64,000 nt of DNA from Isoetes taiwanensis (Eukaryota > Streptophyta > Lycopodiopsida > Isoetales > Isoetaceae), in assembly GCA_021234155.1 (NCBI GenBank), contig JAJEKV010000014.1, positions 826,949 to 890,948 on the forward strand, in the 5' to 3' direction. This document shows, one piece after another, positions 23,316 to 36,145 of the stretch. Each line of letters starts with the position of its first letter. Position 1 is the stretch's first letter. Under the pieces are notes generated by a model. The model was given only the letters and a program-made list of their open reading frames with translations. It made no database searches and was not told where the DNA came from. The position numbers and the translations under genes are program-made.

Positions 23316-26287
23316 TCTCAGGTCTGTATTTTCCAAAAATGGCCCTAAGAACTGTGTTTTATTTTTATTTTTTTGCCTATAGCATCACTTGACTAACTTG
23401 ATTTTGTCTTTTGCAGTCCTTATCTCGACCAGATAGTACATGCTTGGGAGCAATGAAAAGACCAGTTCATTGAAGAAAGGTGCCGAGAAGAGGGTGGTGA
23501 CATCAGTTGGACATACAAGCACGTGGCCCATGAAGGAACTCCTCATGTGTGAAGAGGGTGTAATCATTGTGATAATACGACCACTATGGTCTCTTCGCCC
23601 ACTGTAATATATATTGTAATGAGCCCATTTATAAATATAAAGTATCTCAAAACTAGTATTTTTTGGTGATTAAGTAAACAATTTGCTTAATTTTTGTTGG
23701 AATTTGTGATCTCTTGTCTACCCATCTAAGAAAATAGAGCCAAAATGTTCAACTAAGAATCTTTTTCAACTAGAACTTTGGTTTCAATCTGTAATGAAAT
23801 TCCTATGTTTGAGTTGCATTGTTCTTGTTCGACTCGCTATCCGAGAAAATTGGAAGAAAGCTTGGATGCACACTAACAGACAAAAATTCAAATTAAGGAC
23901 AGTTTTCGGGTCGGGGTGCTCCTTTTTGTGTAAAATAACAGGGTTCCGAAAAAAAGTGGGAATGGAATGAGTCCCACTTTAATTAAATACGACTTTCATG
24001 TTTTGGAGCATTTTCTATAATTCTAAGTGCCAAGTATGGATGACAAAGGAAAATGCAGGTCAATAAAAGGTTCTGCATGCAATTCAACTGAGCTCTTGGC
24101 CCCTACAAGGTTCCATCCTTCTATTAATATGAGTGTCATAAAATTTCTTGCAGTTGGACAGGTAATACATTTTGCATTCTAAAAAATATTGTCAAATTCT
24201 CAATCTCAATTGGTTTTTTGCTAGAAACTATTCAAACCTTGAATAATGCTTTAACATAACTTCATTTAGGGGGTGCAAAGCACTGCAGCAACTTGATCCA
24301 AAGGGAAAAAGTGACAGTGAGATAGGAATTCAGAACATTGGAGCTGAATGGAAAAATGGAAATTAAAAAACTGGATTTCTACACGTCCTACGACCAGTCA
24401 CATCTTGGTAGAACCATATTTATAGAGTATGCGCAGAAAAAATCAAACAGTTAAGCTATAACATAGCAATGGCAGTTTTCCTATTGATTGGACATTCTCA
24501 TCGGCTCTTTCCTCTGTTGCATTGCTTAAACAGGTATGGTATTTGAAATAGTGATATAAATTGGTATCCAATACAATATAATGCACTATTGTAGGAGAAC
24601 ATTTTTCAATCAATTGGTCTTGAATTCTATCTACTAAATCTTATGTATTTAGTGCCGTCATTGTTTTACTTCTCAGCATATTTTCACTCCAGGCTTCCTG
24701 ATGGCACGTGTCATCTTGCCTATGCAGGAGCTCTAGGATACCTTGAAGGAGGTAGTATATTTCTTACTTTGTCTTTCAACTTCAATCAGACCTTTTCTGA
24801 TGCTATCCATACTAATACAGGAGATGGTTCACAACCTAAGAAGTTTGAAGGCAAGTGGAGCCAACATCCATTAATATCATGGACTCTTATGAAAAGGAGT
24901 GCTGATTATGTGAGAGAAACTGAATCTTCTGTCGAAGAGATGGAATAAAGAAATAAAACTCTATTTCAACTGCCAGTAAGTGCATTCAAATTTGTCATAT
25001 TAAATAACTTAGAATTGTTCAACTTAACACGAAGCAGTTACCTCAGGCAATAATGGCTGGGATGCTTTTAAACTTAGCAATCATTCTTCCTCTTACCAAA
25101 TTCTCAATACCCTAGCCTAATATTATAATCCTAGAAAGGGCATGGATGATTGGGATGATTCTTATGGTGTTACATAGAGCCTTATTGCACTTGCCTTTCT
25201 AGTCATAGATGGAGACTGCACTTGCCTTTTCAGCCATATGTGGAGAAGAAGGGGGAGACATCTTTGTCGCGAGCCCTCTAGTGTGTTTTCGCATACATGC
25301 CATTTTTGAATATTAGATTCAATCATGGAAACATTGAAAATGGATAGTTAAAGTCTTATATTGCTGTTTGAATTTCACTTCGATCTATTTTGATGCAGGG
25401 GACTATGCTCATTGAAAACCTATGCTCGGAATCGTGCTACAAACTATGCCACTGTTGTTCTAGACATCACATTCTGTTGGCAATAGGCATGTTGGAATAC
25501 TACAGCGTTGGGGAAACATTTACCTCCTTATCGAAAAATTTTCTAGTGATTTTTTACCCAATCGGACTTTAAATTTAGAGCCGGATCATTCCTGCAAATA
25601 AAATTAGCAACCGGTAGAAAAAAGAATTGAACTTTGTTACAGACAATAACTTGAAGCTACATCAAGATAATAACTTGCATGTGAAATACAAATGTGATTC
25701 GTCAATAAATGGAAATACAAATTCAAAATATGACATGGAATAACACTGCACATCCCAGCATTGCTATGCTAACAAGCTTGCAAAAACGAGTATGATGAAG
25801 GAAATGATCTATCGATGGCAGAAATCATAGAAAACGGAACATCCTTCTGCCCATGAATCTTTTGTTTGCTCTTTTTTGTCTATGTGACCCACCTGTGCTG
25901 CAGCGGCGGAAGCCTCCAGGTGAATATTTATTGAAATAAACAATGCATGAGTTTTTGTTGGATGACGAAATGGAAAACCAGAATTGAGTGTAATTTGTAT
26001 ACCTAATCTGTTAGAACTAATATTAATCAAGCAAAGATGGTGTTGTGGAAACTGCTTTGTTTCATGCAAATTGAAAAAAATCTGAAAGAGGGGCAGAGGA
26101 GCTCGTTAGGCAATTCCTCCGACAATGAAGTAATCAAGGAGAGACTACAAGCTTTTCATTTTCCCTTCATTTTGCTTCAGATTAAAATTTGGCTATCCAG
26201 CTGGGCATCTAGCCTGCATTGGACAGAGTTTTCTGACATAGTTATAACTGCCAATTGAAGAATTCTTCCTCGGCCAATTTCTGGAAA
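23316..26287. other. Stretch without a recognised gene
   Basis: A frame at 24,643-24,948 (RLPDGTCHLAYAGALGYLEG) follows an exon-like end at cttaaacaggtatg near 24,530, so a decayed spliced gene is possible, but I do not recognise it. The remainder is AT-rich without features. Confidence 0.35.
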
Positions 26288-26388
26288 GGGAAATTTACCA
26301 AATTAACCTTAATTGTTGACTTAATTCTTAAAAAGCCCTTCGTATTTGTGAAATTCCCAAAATGCCCTTAATTCTTAAGTATTTTCCC
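26288..26388 (+). repeat. Left 101-bp terminal inverted repeat (MULE-like)
   Basis: Starts gggaaatttaccaaattaac and is the inverted match of 37,901-38,001, both 101 bp. Length and composition fit Mutator-like elements. The nine bases outside (ttctggaaa, 26,279-26,287) resemble the nine outside the right end (ttctaggaa, 38,002-38,010), matching at seven positions. Confidence 0.75.
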
Positions 26389-27027
26389 AAATAGCCCCTT
26401 GTAATTTAAAAATCACCAAAAGTTAGAGATAAGCCTATCACTCTAATACTAGAAATGATCGAAGACAATTAACTTAATGCTTTTATAGAAATCGTATTGA
26501 AGGGGAAGCTTTGTGGGCATTTTGTGGAGAAGCTGCTTTATACCCATACATGTTACTTGTAGAGCTCATTTTGCTATTTATATGCTATCCGTATTTATCC
26601 TAAAAGAAAACGGGATAGGACAGAAGACAGGGATTGAAAAAAGCGTATATACAAGTGCACACATTGTGGTAATGCCGGACATAATGAAGGCAGTTGTAGA
26701 AATTCTATTTGACATTTCTATTGCATATTTTTGTCATAATGATTTTTGAAATTTATTTTCCACTATTGTCATCTGTAAGAACCACTTCCTCTTAGAAAAT
26801 GATCCTAATAACAGGGGGTTTTCTTTGTGTTTTTGTACGCTTTTCACTAAGGTTTTCCTATGATTTCGTGATCCACATCTAGAGTGCACCATTTCTGAGC
26901 CATTGATTTTAGCCTTTTTTTTTTTCCAATGGTCAACAACCAATGGCTCACAACAAAAGCCTTTTTTTGTGCGTGTGGTGCATAATGGTCAACAACCAAT
27001 GGCTCACAACAAAAGCCCTCTTTTTGT
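26389..27027. other. Left inner part of the MULE-like unit
   Basis: No transposase is seen. Near 26,930-27,030 the words ggtcaacaaccaatggctca and gtgtggtgcataatggkc recur in tandem, leading into repeat R. Confidence 0.5.
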
Positions 27028-27123
27028 GTGTGTGGTGCATAATGGGCACATAAAGGGCTTGAAGGACGCATGTAGTGCAGTTTCCCGCCGGCAACACATT
27101 TCTTATCATAACTTTCGATCCAG
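27028..27123 (+). repeat. Repeat R, left copy
   Basis: A block of about 95 bp (gtgtggtgcataatgggcac ... cttatcataactttcgatcc) that recurs in the same orientation at 37,110-37,213, where it has a small internal expansion (gggcgcata). The two copies sit just outside the two ends of the DIRS element. Confidence 0.88.
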
Positions 27124-27276
27124 AGCTCTGTTTGAGATGATATTTATTGCGCTGGAAAGCTCTCTCCGAGATCTTTTTGATAGTGCATGATCTGGATATG
27201 TTTGGTTAAGTTATCTATGCTAAAACAGCAATTTTTCAGCCGGGTTTGGTAGGCTTTCACATCCTACGAGCTGATT

Positions 27277-27410
27277 AATCGCATCGATCCGAGCCATCGG
27301 ATCGCCATTCTGGGGAGGGACGAGCTACTATATGAGGCTCTTTCCCCTTCAGCACCGGTTATTGGCGTCTTCTCACAGCAGCTTCCTTCCTTCTCTGAGC
27401 TCTCTCCTAA
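27277..27410 (+). repeat. DIRS split direct repeat, A1
   Basis: The block aatcgcatcgatccgagcc through cttccttccttctc matches 35,924-36,050 in the same orientation with a few substitutions. In DIRS/PAT/Ngaro-type retroelements the left end (A1) is repeated inside the right end (A2). Here A2 lies between the two copies of a second repeat, B. Confidence 0.8.
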
Positions 27411-30285
27411 GCTCCCATAGCCAGATCTAATTGTCTTTCCCAATGCCACAACATGTCCTATCAATCTCCTCTTCTCCAATACTCTTTTGCTCGCCATCCC
27501 CTGTTGTTTTTTACCATCTATCTTCTAGATCCTCTATCATCTCGGTCTCATATCTAAGGCATCGGTTCGTCATGCTCGCTTTTGATACGCCTATGGGTAT
27601 TCTCGTCTTTGTGGCTCATCCGCTCCTTGATTTGGTACTTTCTTGCAGGTATCGGGTATGGTTTTTGCCAATTATTATGCGCACGCCAATAATCCTTAAC
27701 TTCCCGGTATGATTTTCTCCACTCATGCTGCATGCAACTAGTCATGTTACCTAGAGGGAGATCTGGCGGGATTCGGACTGTTTTTTAGTTGCATTGCATG
27801 ATCTGGATTTTTGCTTTCAATGCTATGTTGACACATTCTTTTTCGATTCCTGTTTTGTGCATTTGGAGTTGCAATTTTTCTTGTCACAGATTCCGCGGGG
27901 AGGATTGGGTTTGACCCCTGGCTTGTTCGCGAGGCCTCCTTTCTGGCAATGCAATGGCATTCGCCTGGAATTGTTCATTCGATTATGCAGGAGTGGCCAA
28001 CATGCAAGAGCTTTCCCCGCATCGATCTTTTTCCTTTTTCCCTAAATGGATCTCTGATTACTTGCCAGACTTTGATTCACAAATAGTTTCGGATTATGGT
28101 TGTTTCTTGATGCAATTTCGAGTTCACGGTACTTTGGGTGTTCGCAATCTTCTAGACCGAACTAATTCAGACTTGTTATTGCTGCCTCGTATTTCCATCC
28201 GTTCCTCCAATCTCTCTGTTGAGCTTATTCCATTCTAGCCACTTCTGCTTCTTTGCATGAGACCCTCTGTGGTTTGGACTCGATTTCCTTCCTACCATAC
28301 TCTGCAGCCCCAAGGTTTTCGATGCAGAGCTAGATTCGGCTGTGTTAAATCATTCGGGCATGTTCTCTGGCTAGTTTCCTTCCTGTTTCCAGGCCATTTG
28401 ATTGCTGGCACATGTCTATGATTTTCTGTTACAACTCTGGTTTTCCTTCTCAGCCTCTTCTTGTCGCCCATTTGTCCTGCCTTTCGATAGTTCTCTGAGC
28501 CGAAATTTTAGAAGCTGGAACCCCATTTGTCAAGTCTGGAAATCTGAGTGAAGAGCCGAATGCTGAGTGGATATGGTCGCTGGAGCCTTCGAAGGAGTAT
28601 CCCTGCTGCATCGTTGCTGAATCCGCCCATTTTATAGCGGATCGTGAGGAAAAAGGTTGCAGACCTTTTCCTTGGCTTTGCTCCACCGTAACAGGCAAGG
28701 TGCCCCTTTTTTTCTTTTTAATAACAATCGCCTAGTCTTGGATTACCGATTTCTTTAGCCTCTTTGTCCGGAGGAATACCTTTGCCTTGTTCATTATTCA
28801 CCCATCGTCCTGTGTTATCGTTTGCCATCGATCGTGCAAGAACTTGCCATATTTACGAACCCAGCAATTATGGTTCACCTTCTCCCCCGTATCTTGTGAA
28901 TTGGGCTTTTGGTAACTTTGACTTTGTCAGTAGAGTTCTCCTTTAAACATTGTTCTCGACTCATTACCCACCTCGATCTTTCTTAACTTCAGGATAGTAC
29001 CATTGCACCATCCCGCTGAACTTCATTCATCGTCCCACCGTTTCATTTTATAAAAGTGCTCTTCGCTGCACTTGTTTCTAGGTGGACATGCATTCCGGTT
29101 TGTTTTTGACATATATACAGTGGTCTTTGGCTCTCTCTAGCTACTAACAATATATTCTTTCCTTATCTAACATAGTCGTTCGTCCACATGCCGCTTAGCC
29201 ATTTCAAGCCTTTACCATTTTCTTGGCTAATAAATTTATTATGGACCATTGTTCCAAGTTTGATTTGTCTTGCAAATTGGTTGGGTGCCTCGCGTAGTTA
29301 TTTTCATCTCTTGTGCACAGGGATTGGTTTTTGTATTTTCAACTCTTGTTCCCAGGGATTGGTTTTGTATTTGCCTTCAATTACGTGCTCGACATAATCC
29401 AATTTACATTGCACCATTCTTTCTATTTATACATGCGCTTTTGAGCAATATTCATTTGATCCCCTTTCTCATTTAAATGCATCTTGCTTCTCTCGATGAC
29501 ACCCTATTTCTTTCAATTTCTTATACCAATACATTAAGTTTGTTATTCAAATTTTATTGTGGTATTCGCACATCGTTTTCGAGATTTTGGTAATAGAGAT
29601 TTGTTGTTAGAATGGGTGTTTCAACTTCCGGGGTTTGCATTTGTATTGGATTTTGTTAGCACACATCTTTAATTTGAGGCTTATCTTGTTTAATGATTGC
29701 ACAATCTTGTTCTAAGCTTGTTTGAATATCTTCGACGGACGGCTATGCTCTTGCAATAGGGCTTGGGCTATTTTCGTTGTTTCTGCTAAGTCCCATGTTA
29801 CATATGCAACTATATACCATTCCTTAGCTAACAATTTATTCTAGACCATTGTTTAAGGGGATTTGTCATGCAATTGAATTAGGTGCCAATTTTCCTTATT
29901 CCACTTGTCTCGGGAACCAGAACACTTTATATGCGGGGATTTTTTACGTTCTTATGGAACCTTGAAGGTGCGCATAAGGTAATTTATTGTTTTCATTTGG
30001 GACAGGGATTTTTTAGCTCCTTTTTGCTAAAGTTGTTTGGGATACATTTGATAGCCGTTACAATATGTTGTGGGTTCATTATGTCATTTGAGTGATTTCT
30101 CCGTTTTTGATCCTATTGACATGGGTTGTATGTTGCAACTTTGAGTTGTATCTTTGTGGACATGTATGGTGGACCTTATGGACATTGAGCTTTGAGTATC
30201 AGGGGGGCGCATGTCTTCTTTTTCTTTGATGAGCTTCATCGAATATTTTCTTCGTTCTTTGCTCGCCTAGTTCTTGTTTCCTCTA
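27411..30285 (+). mobile_element. DIRS element 5' part, gag-like region decayed
   Basis: This T-rich stretch lies between the A1 repeat and the reverse-transcriptase remnant. By position it should contain the gag-like first gene of a DIRS element. Only short frames remain (27,954-28,238; 28,764-28,946), none with a clear domain. Heavy T enrichment on the plus strand suggests C-to-T decay. Confidence 0.45.
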
Positions 30286-30289
30286 TTCT

Positions 30290-31660
30290 GGGTCTCATAG
30301 TGCTTCTCTTCGGCATCTATATTTGGCTTTTTCACATGTTGCATTGCATACTTCTTTTATACATTTTCTATTGGTTTACGGTCATTGGCTCTATCTCAAA
30401 TTTGTTTCTACACCACTTTTCCATTTGGGTTGTCATTTTTTGCATTGGGCTTTGCAAGTGGATTTGTCTAGTATCTGTTTACATTTTAGTACGAGTTCTT
30501 GTTCTGTTTTGCTAATCTTTGGTGGGACATTTTGCTTCATACTTGGGTTTAAAGCATTTCCTTTGTTGTCCTGGTACTCTTGACCTCTTGATATGTTATG
30601 TTATGGATTTGTCATCTCTAGATATGCCCATTTATTTGTCCAGAGTAAGTTTTTTAATGTTTATCACGCATTGCCTTATTTTGTATTTCGATTTGCATGC
30701 TCTAATTTTCCTCATGACATTATGTAGTTGTTGTGTTCCCATTACCCATTTCATCCCTTGGTTATTGGACTCACCTCGTTACTCCTCCCCGAACCTTGGC
30801 ACTCTCAACCTCCATCTCCTCGATATCCTTGGCCGTAACGTTTACCTTTGACTTGGTTTTCACATTTTGACCTTCTCTCGTTTGCCAGAGTATGTTTCCT
30901 ATTGGGGCCCTTATTTATGGCTTTATGCATATGGTAGTATTTGTCTTCTGACATCACCACACTTGGATCATCTTCCTTTTTATGCTTCTCTTTGTCTTGA
31001 TAGGGAGTCTCTTACGTGGAACATTGTATACAAGGTGTTATATTGGGCACATTCTCATTTTGTGCATGGTGCTGGTTTTGCGTGATTCTAGTTCTCTCGA
31101 GCAAGCCATTTCTAGCTGTCTATTGAGGGTTTTTGCACTTGTAGTGGATTTTTTTCTATTTGATACGATCATTATTGGCATCTTTGCTATTTGGCTTTAT
31201 CTCGATAGGATGCATATTGCGTTTGGCATTCTTACTCTCGAGATTTTCCCCATTTGTTTTCATTTTTCCATCTCCTTGGAGCCTGTTTGGATTCCTCGCT
31301 CCCAGAATGAATGGGCCGATTATCTTTCTCGCCTTCCTCAGGCGGATGAGTTTGCTCTTGCTCCATGGTGTTTTAGTTATATTGATTCTTTGTGGGGCCC
31401 ACATCATGTTGATCGGTTTGCCTCTCCCCTTAACCACAAGCTTCCCCGTCTATAACACTCGATTCAGATATCCGCACCGCATTCCCCGGATGCTTTTACC
31501 TATGATTGGCATCTCTTTAACAATTTTGTTTTCCTCCACCCGCTTGGTTCCACGTGTTTTTGCACCATGCAACAAGCGTGTCGGCTCGTATGACGTTGGT
31601 GGTTCTTCATTGGCCTTCGCCCCTGGTGGCCTCCTCGCTCTGACTCCGGATCGGCATTGC
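30290..31660 (+). pseudogene. DIRS reverse transcriptase / RNase H remnant
   Basis: Decayed polymerase of a DIRS-type retrotransposon. The best-kept part is the RNase H end: PVWIPRSQNEWADYLSRL (about 31,282-31,335) followed by WGPHHVDRFASPLNHKLPRL (about 31,393-31,452), the run typical of DIRS proteins after RNase H. Upstream, FIHFLLVYGHWLYLKFV (about 30,355-30,410) looks like the decayed RT core that normally reads AYFHIPI...LRF. Downstream, after frame breaks, RMTLVVLHWPSPLV (about 31,589-31,630) matches the LVVPxWPSAPW end of these proteins. Several frames are needed, so the gene is dead. The enzyme would copy the element RNA to DNA. The hAT insertion begins after about 31,660. Confidence 0.75.
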
Positions 31661-31863
31661 TCGAAAAAAAAATATTATAGAAACCGTAAAAATGCCCTCC
31701 AAACTTGTATTTATCGGATTTTAAAAATTACAACAGGAACTTCCTGTTTGATACAAAAACTACAAGCAAAATTCCTTCATTTCTCAAGCTTTGAAGGTTT
31801 TACATATACATAACATATATGTGTTGACATCATATAATAGCTTATAGATAAAGATAACAGAAA

Positions 31864-34142
31864 TCAGACCAAGTGCTGGCTTGGCTGGCCATGATAGATA
31901 TGTCGATTTGCCTTTGCTTTCCAAATTTCCATGCTTTCACTAAAGTCAAAATCTTTAGCATGCTCAGGACCGTTTATAACAATATGAAGACATGCATTTA
32001 AGCTCTCCACATCCAGGTTGGGACGCCATCTATCTTTTATGCTTGTTCGTGTGCTAAAAACCCTTTCGCATACTGCATTGCTTGCACACTGAACTAATGC
32101 AATTTGCAACAGTGTTAAGATGTTCTTAAATCTGGATGAAGTGAATGAACTCGATGCAATGATTGCACAAACCTGCTCAAGAGTTTTATGATGCCAATTT
32201 GCTACAGCATGGATCTTATAATCAATGTACTCCCTTCTTAATGTTGCTCCATCAATCAAAGCTTGCTGCTGCATTCCAGAAACCTCTTTTGGCATGCCAT
32301 AGAACTTAATTATCTTCTCCAAGCTCTCCAAACCAAATTCTCTTGATCCTATAGAAGACCTAGGAAAGTGTGCAGGAGAAAAGATCACAAAGTGTCCCAA
32401 AATAGATGCATCTTGAAACCTGGTTGTCAAGCTATCACAAATAGCTTGAGCAAATGCTTTTTGCAACATAATTGCATCTTCTAAATCCAATCCATCTCTG
32501 TCCCTTACAATCATGAATTCTCTATATTCATTTCCACGAATTGAACATCTCAAAGCTGCTAGCCACCCATTAGGAGGCCCATAATCTGGAATTATTCTGT
32601 ATCCTCGTGCATCATGTGCATATGCATTCATATCAGCCTTTGGATCAGCAATATAATAAGTCTGAATTCCTTCAATAACTCCTAGTATATGTTCTTCCAC
32701 ACAAGTTATGTCCACATAATTTGCTTGGAACAACTTGCTTAATATTGTGAGGCCTCCAAGTATGTCTGCCAAGTAATGCAGCAAGTAAATTGTTTTAAAA
32801 ACAACAAGTTTATTAAAAATACCAATGGATTCCATTTGTGAATACTTCAAAACGGCTGGTAAATCCTCACACAGCTTAGCAATGGCATGATGTCTACTTA
32901 ACCACCGAGTCTTATGGATGCGTTCAGGCCGTAAAATATCACAAGCATACTCTTTGAGCAAATCTTGCAAGTACTCTAATCTTTTGCTGCTACAAGAAAA
33001 GTGTGCAGCTACAGACTTTATAAGAGTTTCCATATCCCCGAACCATTCCATGCCTTCTAATTTGGATGCATCTCCAAGTGCTAGATTTGTGTGATGAGCC
33101 ACACAATGTATAGATGTCAAAAAGGGACATTTAGCCTTTAATCTTGTAGCAACCCCTGTTTTTTGTCCAGCCATGGTAGAACAACCATCAGAACCAAAGC
33201 CTACCAATTTTGACATGTCAAGACCAGCCTGTTTTAAATGCTCTTCCAATGCACTACAAATAGAACTAGCATCAGCTTTCTTCAATCTCAAGATACCAAG
33301 GAAGTTCCTTTTTGGCTCACTATCATATTCCAAGTAACTCATACATAAGACAATGTGCTGCTGAGTTGCAACATCCGTGGACTCATCAACTTGCAATCCA
33401 AAGAAAGGGCTGGCTTTGACTCATGCTAGCAAAGACAAATTCAAGCTCTCACCAATACAACAAATAAATTCTTGGCAAGCATGATCGTTATGATAAAGCT
33501 GCTTAGTGATAGAAGAACAACCTGAAACCTCAAGGAGGTCAATTACATGTGGGAAATCATTGAATGACCAACTTCTAACTGCTAGAGTGTATGCTGCCCT
33601 GAATAAGTTTAGCACAGCCCCATCTACTGTTTCATGCATCCTTTGAATTGCCACAACCACGTGGCTTTTTGTTTCCTCAAGATCCAACTTCTTTCTTTCT
33701 GCGCAGGTTTATGTGTGTCTTACAAGCAAAGATGTTCCTTGAAGCTAGAGGTCTTAAAATTACGAGACCCACCTTGTGCAAATGGGCTATTCCCTAAAAA
33801 TGAACAATAAAAGCAACCTTAAAAACAAATTGACTTGAAGCAACTAGTGAAAGATGCAAGAAGAAATTAAATCAAAGTGCATGTACCTCGAATAGCATAA
33901 GATTCACAAATAGTGCAGAAACAAGCATCTAAATCCCTGTCATATCTCATCCATTCCCAAGTCTTGAGCCATTTTGACTGAAATACAGGTTTAGAAGACT
34001 CTTCTTCATCTCCTTCACTTTCCTCCTCCATGAATTCCTCATTGCATTCTTCACCATATAATGCTTTCTGTCTTTTCTTTAAGAGATCAAGGACATTTGG
34101 CCCCATAATAAGCTTGCTTCTTCTCTTGCTTGAAGACTTCAT
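31864..34142 (-). pseudogene. hAT-family transposase with TTF-type zinc finger (ZNF862/DUF4371 type), single-stop broken
   Basis: Reads on the minus strand from an ATG at 34,142. Exon 1 (to 33,887) encodes a basic N terminus, an acidic stretch and the TTF-type finger W-L-x-W ... FCTICESYAIR. A 93-bp intron (33,794-33,886; GT-AG) joins it in phase to GNSPFAQGGSRNFKTSSFKEHL. A stop and a frame slip follow near 33,715. The long part (33,687 to 31,864) contains LQVDESTDVATQQHI, VGFGSDGCSTMAGQ, IHCVAHHTNLAL (the hAT catalytic core), a long linker, and the C-terminal dimerisation part CASNAVCERVFSTRTSIKDR. One in-frame TGA at about 33,418 separates SLLA from VKASPFFG; a CGA arginine codon with C-to-T change would explain it. 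The gene sits, in opposite orientation, inside the DIRS element. Otherwise it is well preserved, so it inserted after the DIRS had formed. Confidence 0.9.
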
Positions 34143-34730
34143 TGCTGTAAAACAGAGGCACACAAATTTATTAGAGAGGGAAAGCATGCAAAAATAATGT
34201 TGCTTCTCACTCACCTCCAACTCCAATCTTCTTTTTTCTATTCTTCTTCCTCTTCCTCTTCTTTTTTCTCTTCTTAGTGGGACTCTTCACAAGATGGAGC
34301 GTTCTCTTCTCTGGAAATGTAATAGTGATAAAAGCAAAAGCCATAACTTATAAGATGATCAAATGGGCGGGATCAGCAGTAGGCTCCCGCTCTCTCTGAT
34401 TAATGCAAATCCTGCAGCTGGCACAGCATAATCGGTGATGATCTCAGCCTACGATTTTGAGGAATGGAAAGGACGGAAAGGAGGAGGTAGGAACGTAGGC
34501 GGATGGGAAAGAAAAAAGTTAAATGTATTAATGGCATTGCCCCATATTTAAAAAAAAAGAATCCTCCATAATCTAAAAATAACCGGATATTTGCCCCTGT
34601 TAAAGGATGGTAACCATCTTTTTGCCCATATATCATTTTTTTTGGTGGAACCAGCTTCCTGCTCCTAGGATGCTAAACCAGCCAAGTTGACTTGCCAAAC
34701 GGCAAGTGTAGGGCAGGTCCCCCCCTTTTT
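34143..34730. other. Upstream flank of the hAT transposase
   Basis: On the minus strand the ATG is preceded by tgttttacagca, a likely acceptor of a 5' UTR intron. Plus-strand sequence near 34,210-34,280 is rich in tcttctt. The outer end of the hAT element should lie close to 34,700-34,730, where DIRS sequence resumes, but I found no clear terminal inverted repeat or 8-bp target duplication. Confidence 0.45.
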
Positions 34731-35875
34731 CGAGCACTGGCGTGGGCGCCTTTTATTCAAGACTTTATGTTTTTTGATGCATTTTCATTGGCTTTATTGC
34801 CCCATTTGTCGGCACCTTTTGCGGGGTGTCGACGTCATGTAGCTCTTTATGTTTTTCGTTGTCAATTTGATTGAATTTAACATGGTTTATATGTTGTTGT
34901 GTGGCAGCTGCCTCTCGATTACTTGCTCCTCAGGAGGTCCCTTTGTTCCTCTCGACTTTGCCTTTGGTGTTTTCCGCCCGCGCCCCCTCGACTCTTGCGA
35001 CATACATGGCTTTGTTCCGCCGCTTTGTTGTTTGGTGCCGCCTCCATGCCGTTTCTTAACTCCCAGCTTCCCCCTTTGTTGTTGCCGCCTTTTTTGCCAC
35101 TCTTCATTATTCTCATCTGTCGCCCTCGTCCATTACTTCGGCCTCTGCTGCAATATCCTTTTTTCATCAAGTTTTCAACCCGCCATCCCATTGTTCTTCC
35201 TTTACCGTCCTTTGCCTGTCCGGGTCTACTTCTCGTGGAGCTCGTCCCCCTACTTTTGGCTTCCCCTCATGCCTCAACATGTTCGCTCTATTGTTCTCCA
35301 TTTTGTGCCACCCTTGCCGCCCGTTCCCTTCTTTGGCCTGCTGCCCTCATCGTCCCTTTCCTTTGCCGCTTTTACGATCTCGAGGCCCTCGCTCTTAATC
35401 GGGCGTGATCTTTTCTTTTTCGTTATCTCATGTCGACATTTTTTTATCCGCCCGTTCCAAACGCGATCAACTTGCCCAGCCGTCATACGGTTTCTTTAGC
35501 CCGTTTGACCTCGCTACATGCCCCGTCACTATTCTTCAACGTTTGATTTCCACGGTTCTTACCATCTCCTCGATCCTCCAAAGTGCGGGCCTCTTTTTCG
35601 CTCCTCTCCCTCTTCTTTATCCCTTTATCCTATTCGGACCCCACTTATGGTGGAGGGATTGCCTTTTGGCTATAGGCTTGACCCGCTCTCTTTATGGTAA
35701 TGCGCGATTCTCGCTTGCCGCGGCGGGTTTCTCGGCGGCTTTGCCACGCGGTTCCGCATGATACAGTCGTGCTCACGGCTGCTGGCGTTTCTCATCTTCT
35801 CACTCTCGCTACGTGCTTTGGGACCCGTCTCAACATTTGGAGGTTTCGCAGCGGTTGGGCTTGTAGTTAGGAAGT
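34731..35875 (+). pseudogene. DIRS tyrosine recombinase remnant
   Basis: Third coding region of the DIRS element, which integrates the circular DNA copy. The N-terminal, SAM-like DNA-binding part is clear: SARAPSTLATYMALFRRFVVWCRL (split here as SARAPSTLATYMALF and RRFVVWC; about 34,973-35,045). The middle has LLWPAALIVPFLCRF (about 35,335-35,380) and SKRDQLAQ with DLATCPVTILQRL (about 35,455-35,545). The C-terminal catalytic box is damaged: YGNARFSLAAAGFSAALPRG stands where HSFRRGG is expected, followed by AHGCWRFSSSHSRYVLWD (about 35,771-35,825), which holds the HGxW and tyrosine region. At least three frames are needed, so it is inactive. The order RT/RNase H then recombinase fits DIRS elements. 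Confidence 0.72.
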
Positions 35876-35885
35876 TCTCTGGTAG

Positions 35886-35919
35886 TCGGCCGGTTTTGTG
35901 TCTATCGCGAGTCCCTTCC
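35886..35919 (+). repeat. DIRS split repeat, B1
   Basis: The 34 bases tcggccggttttgtgtctat...cgagtcccttcc are identical to 36,937-36,970. With A2 between them they give the B1-A2-B2 right end of split-direct-repeat DIRS elements. Confidence 0.85.
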
Positions 35920-35923
35920 TGAG

Positions 35924-36050
35924 AATCGCATCGATCCGAGCCATCCGGATCGCCATTCCGGGAGGGACGAAGCGCTATATGAGGCTCTTTCCCCTTCAAA
36001 GACCTAAGTTATGGCGTCTTCTCACAAAGACTTCCTTCCTTCTCCTCAGC
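35924..36050 (+). repeat. DIRS split direct repeat, A2
   Basis: Matches A1 (27,277-27,410) over about 125 bp, starting five bases after B1. Differences are small substitutions and indels. Confidence 0.82.
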
Positions 36051-36145
36051 TTCCCCCTTCCCGCCTTTTCCCACGTCTTTTCATGTTGTTCACTTGGCAT
36101 AATAATGTTTTTGCATTACTATCATGTCATTTTTCATATGTTGCT

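Noticed and set aside
24643-24948. Possible spliced gene (RLPDGTCHLAYAGALGYLEG)
   Set aside because: A plausible exon-like frame, but no family recognised and neighbours do not join into a longer protein.
31160-31813. 217-codon frame overlapping the DIRS RNase H region
   Set aside because: Only short pieces match DIRS; most of the frame is a shadow and it runs into the hAT insertion.
31660-34730. Exact hAT ends with 8-bp target duplication
   Set aside because: I looked at cattgctcg and tttttcgagcac at the DIRS breakpoints but found no direct 8-bp match and no clear inverted termini.
34849-35499. 216-codon hydrophobic frame
   Set aside because: The recombinase motifs of the DIRS element lie in other frames over the same DNA; this frame is a T- and C-rich shadow.
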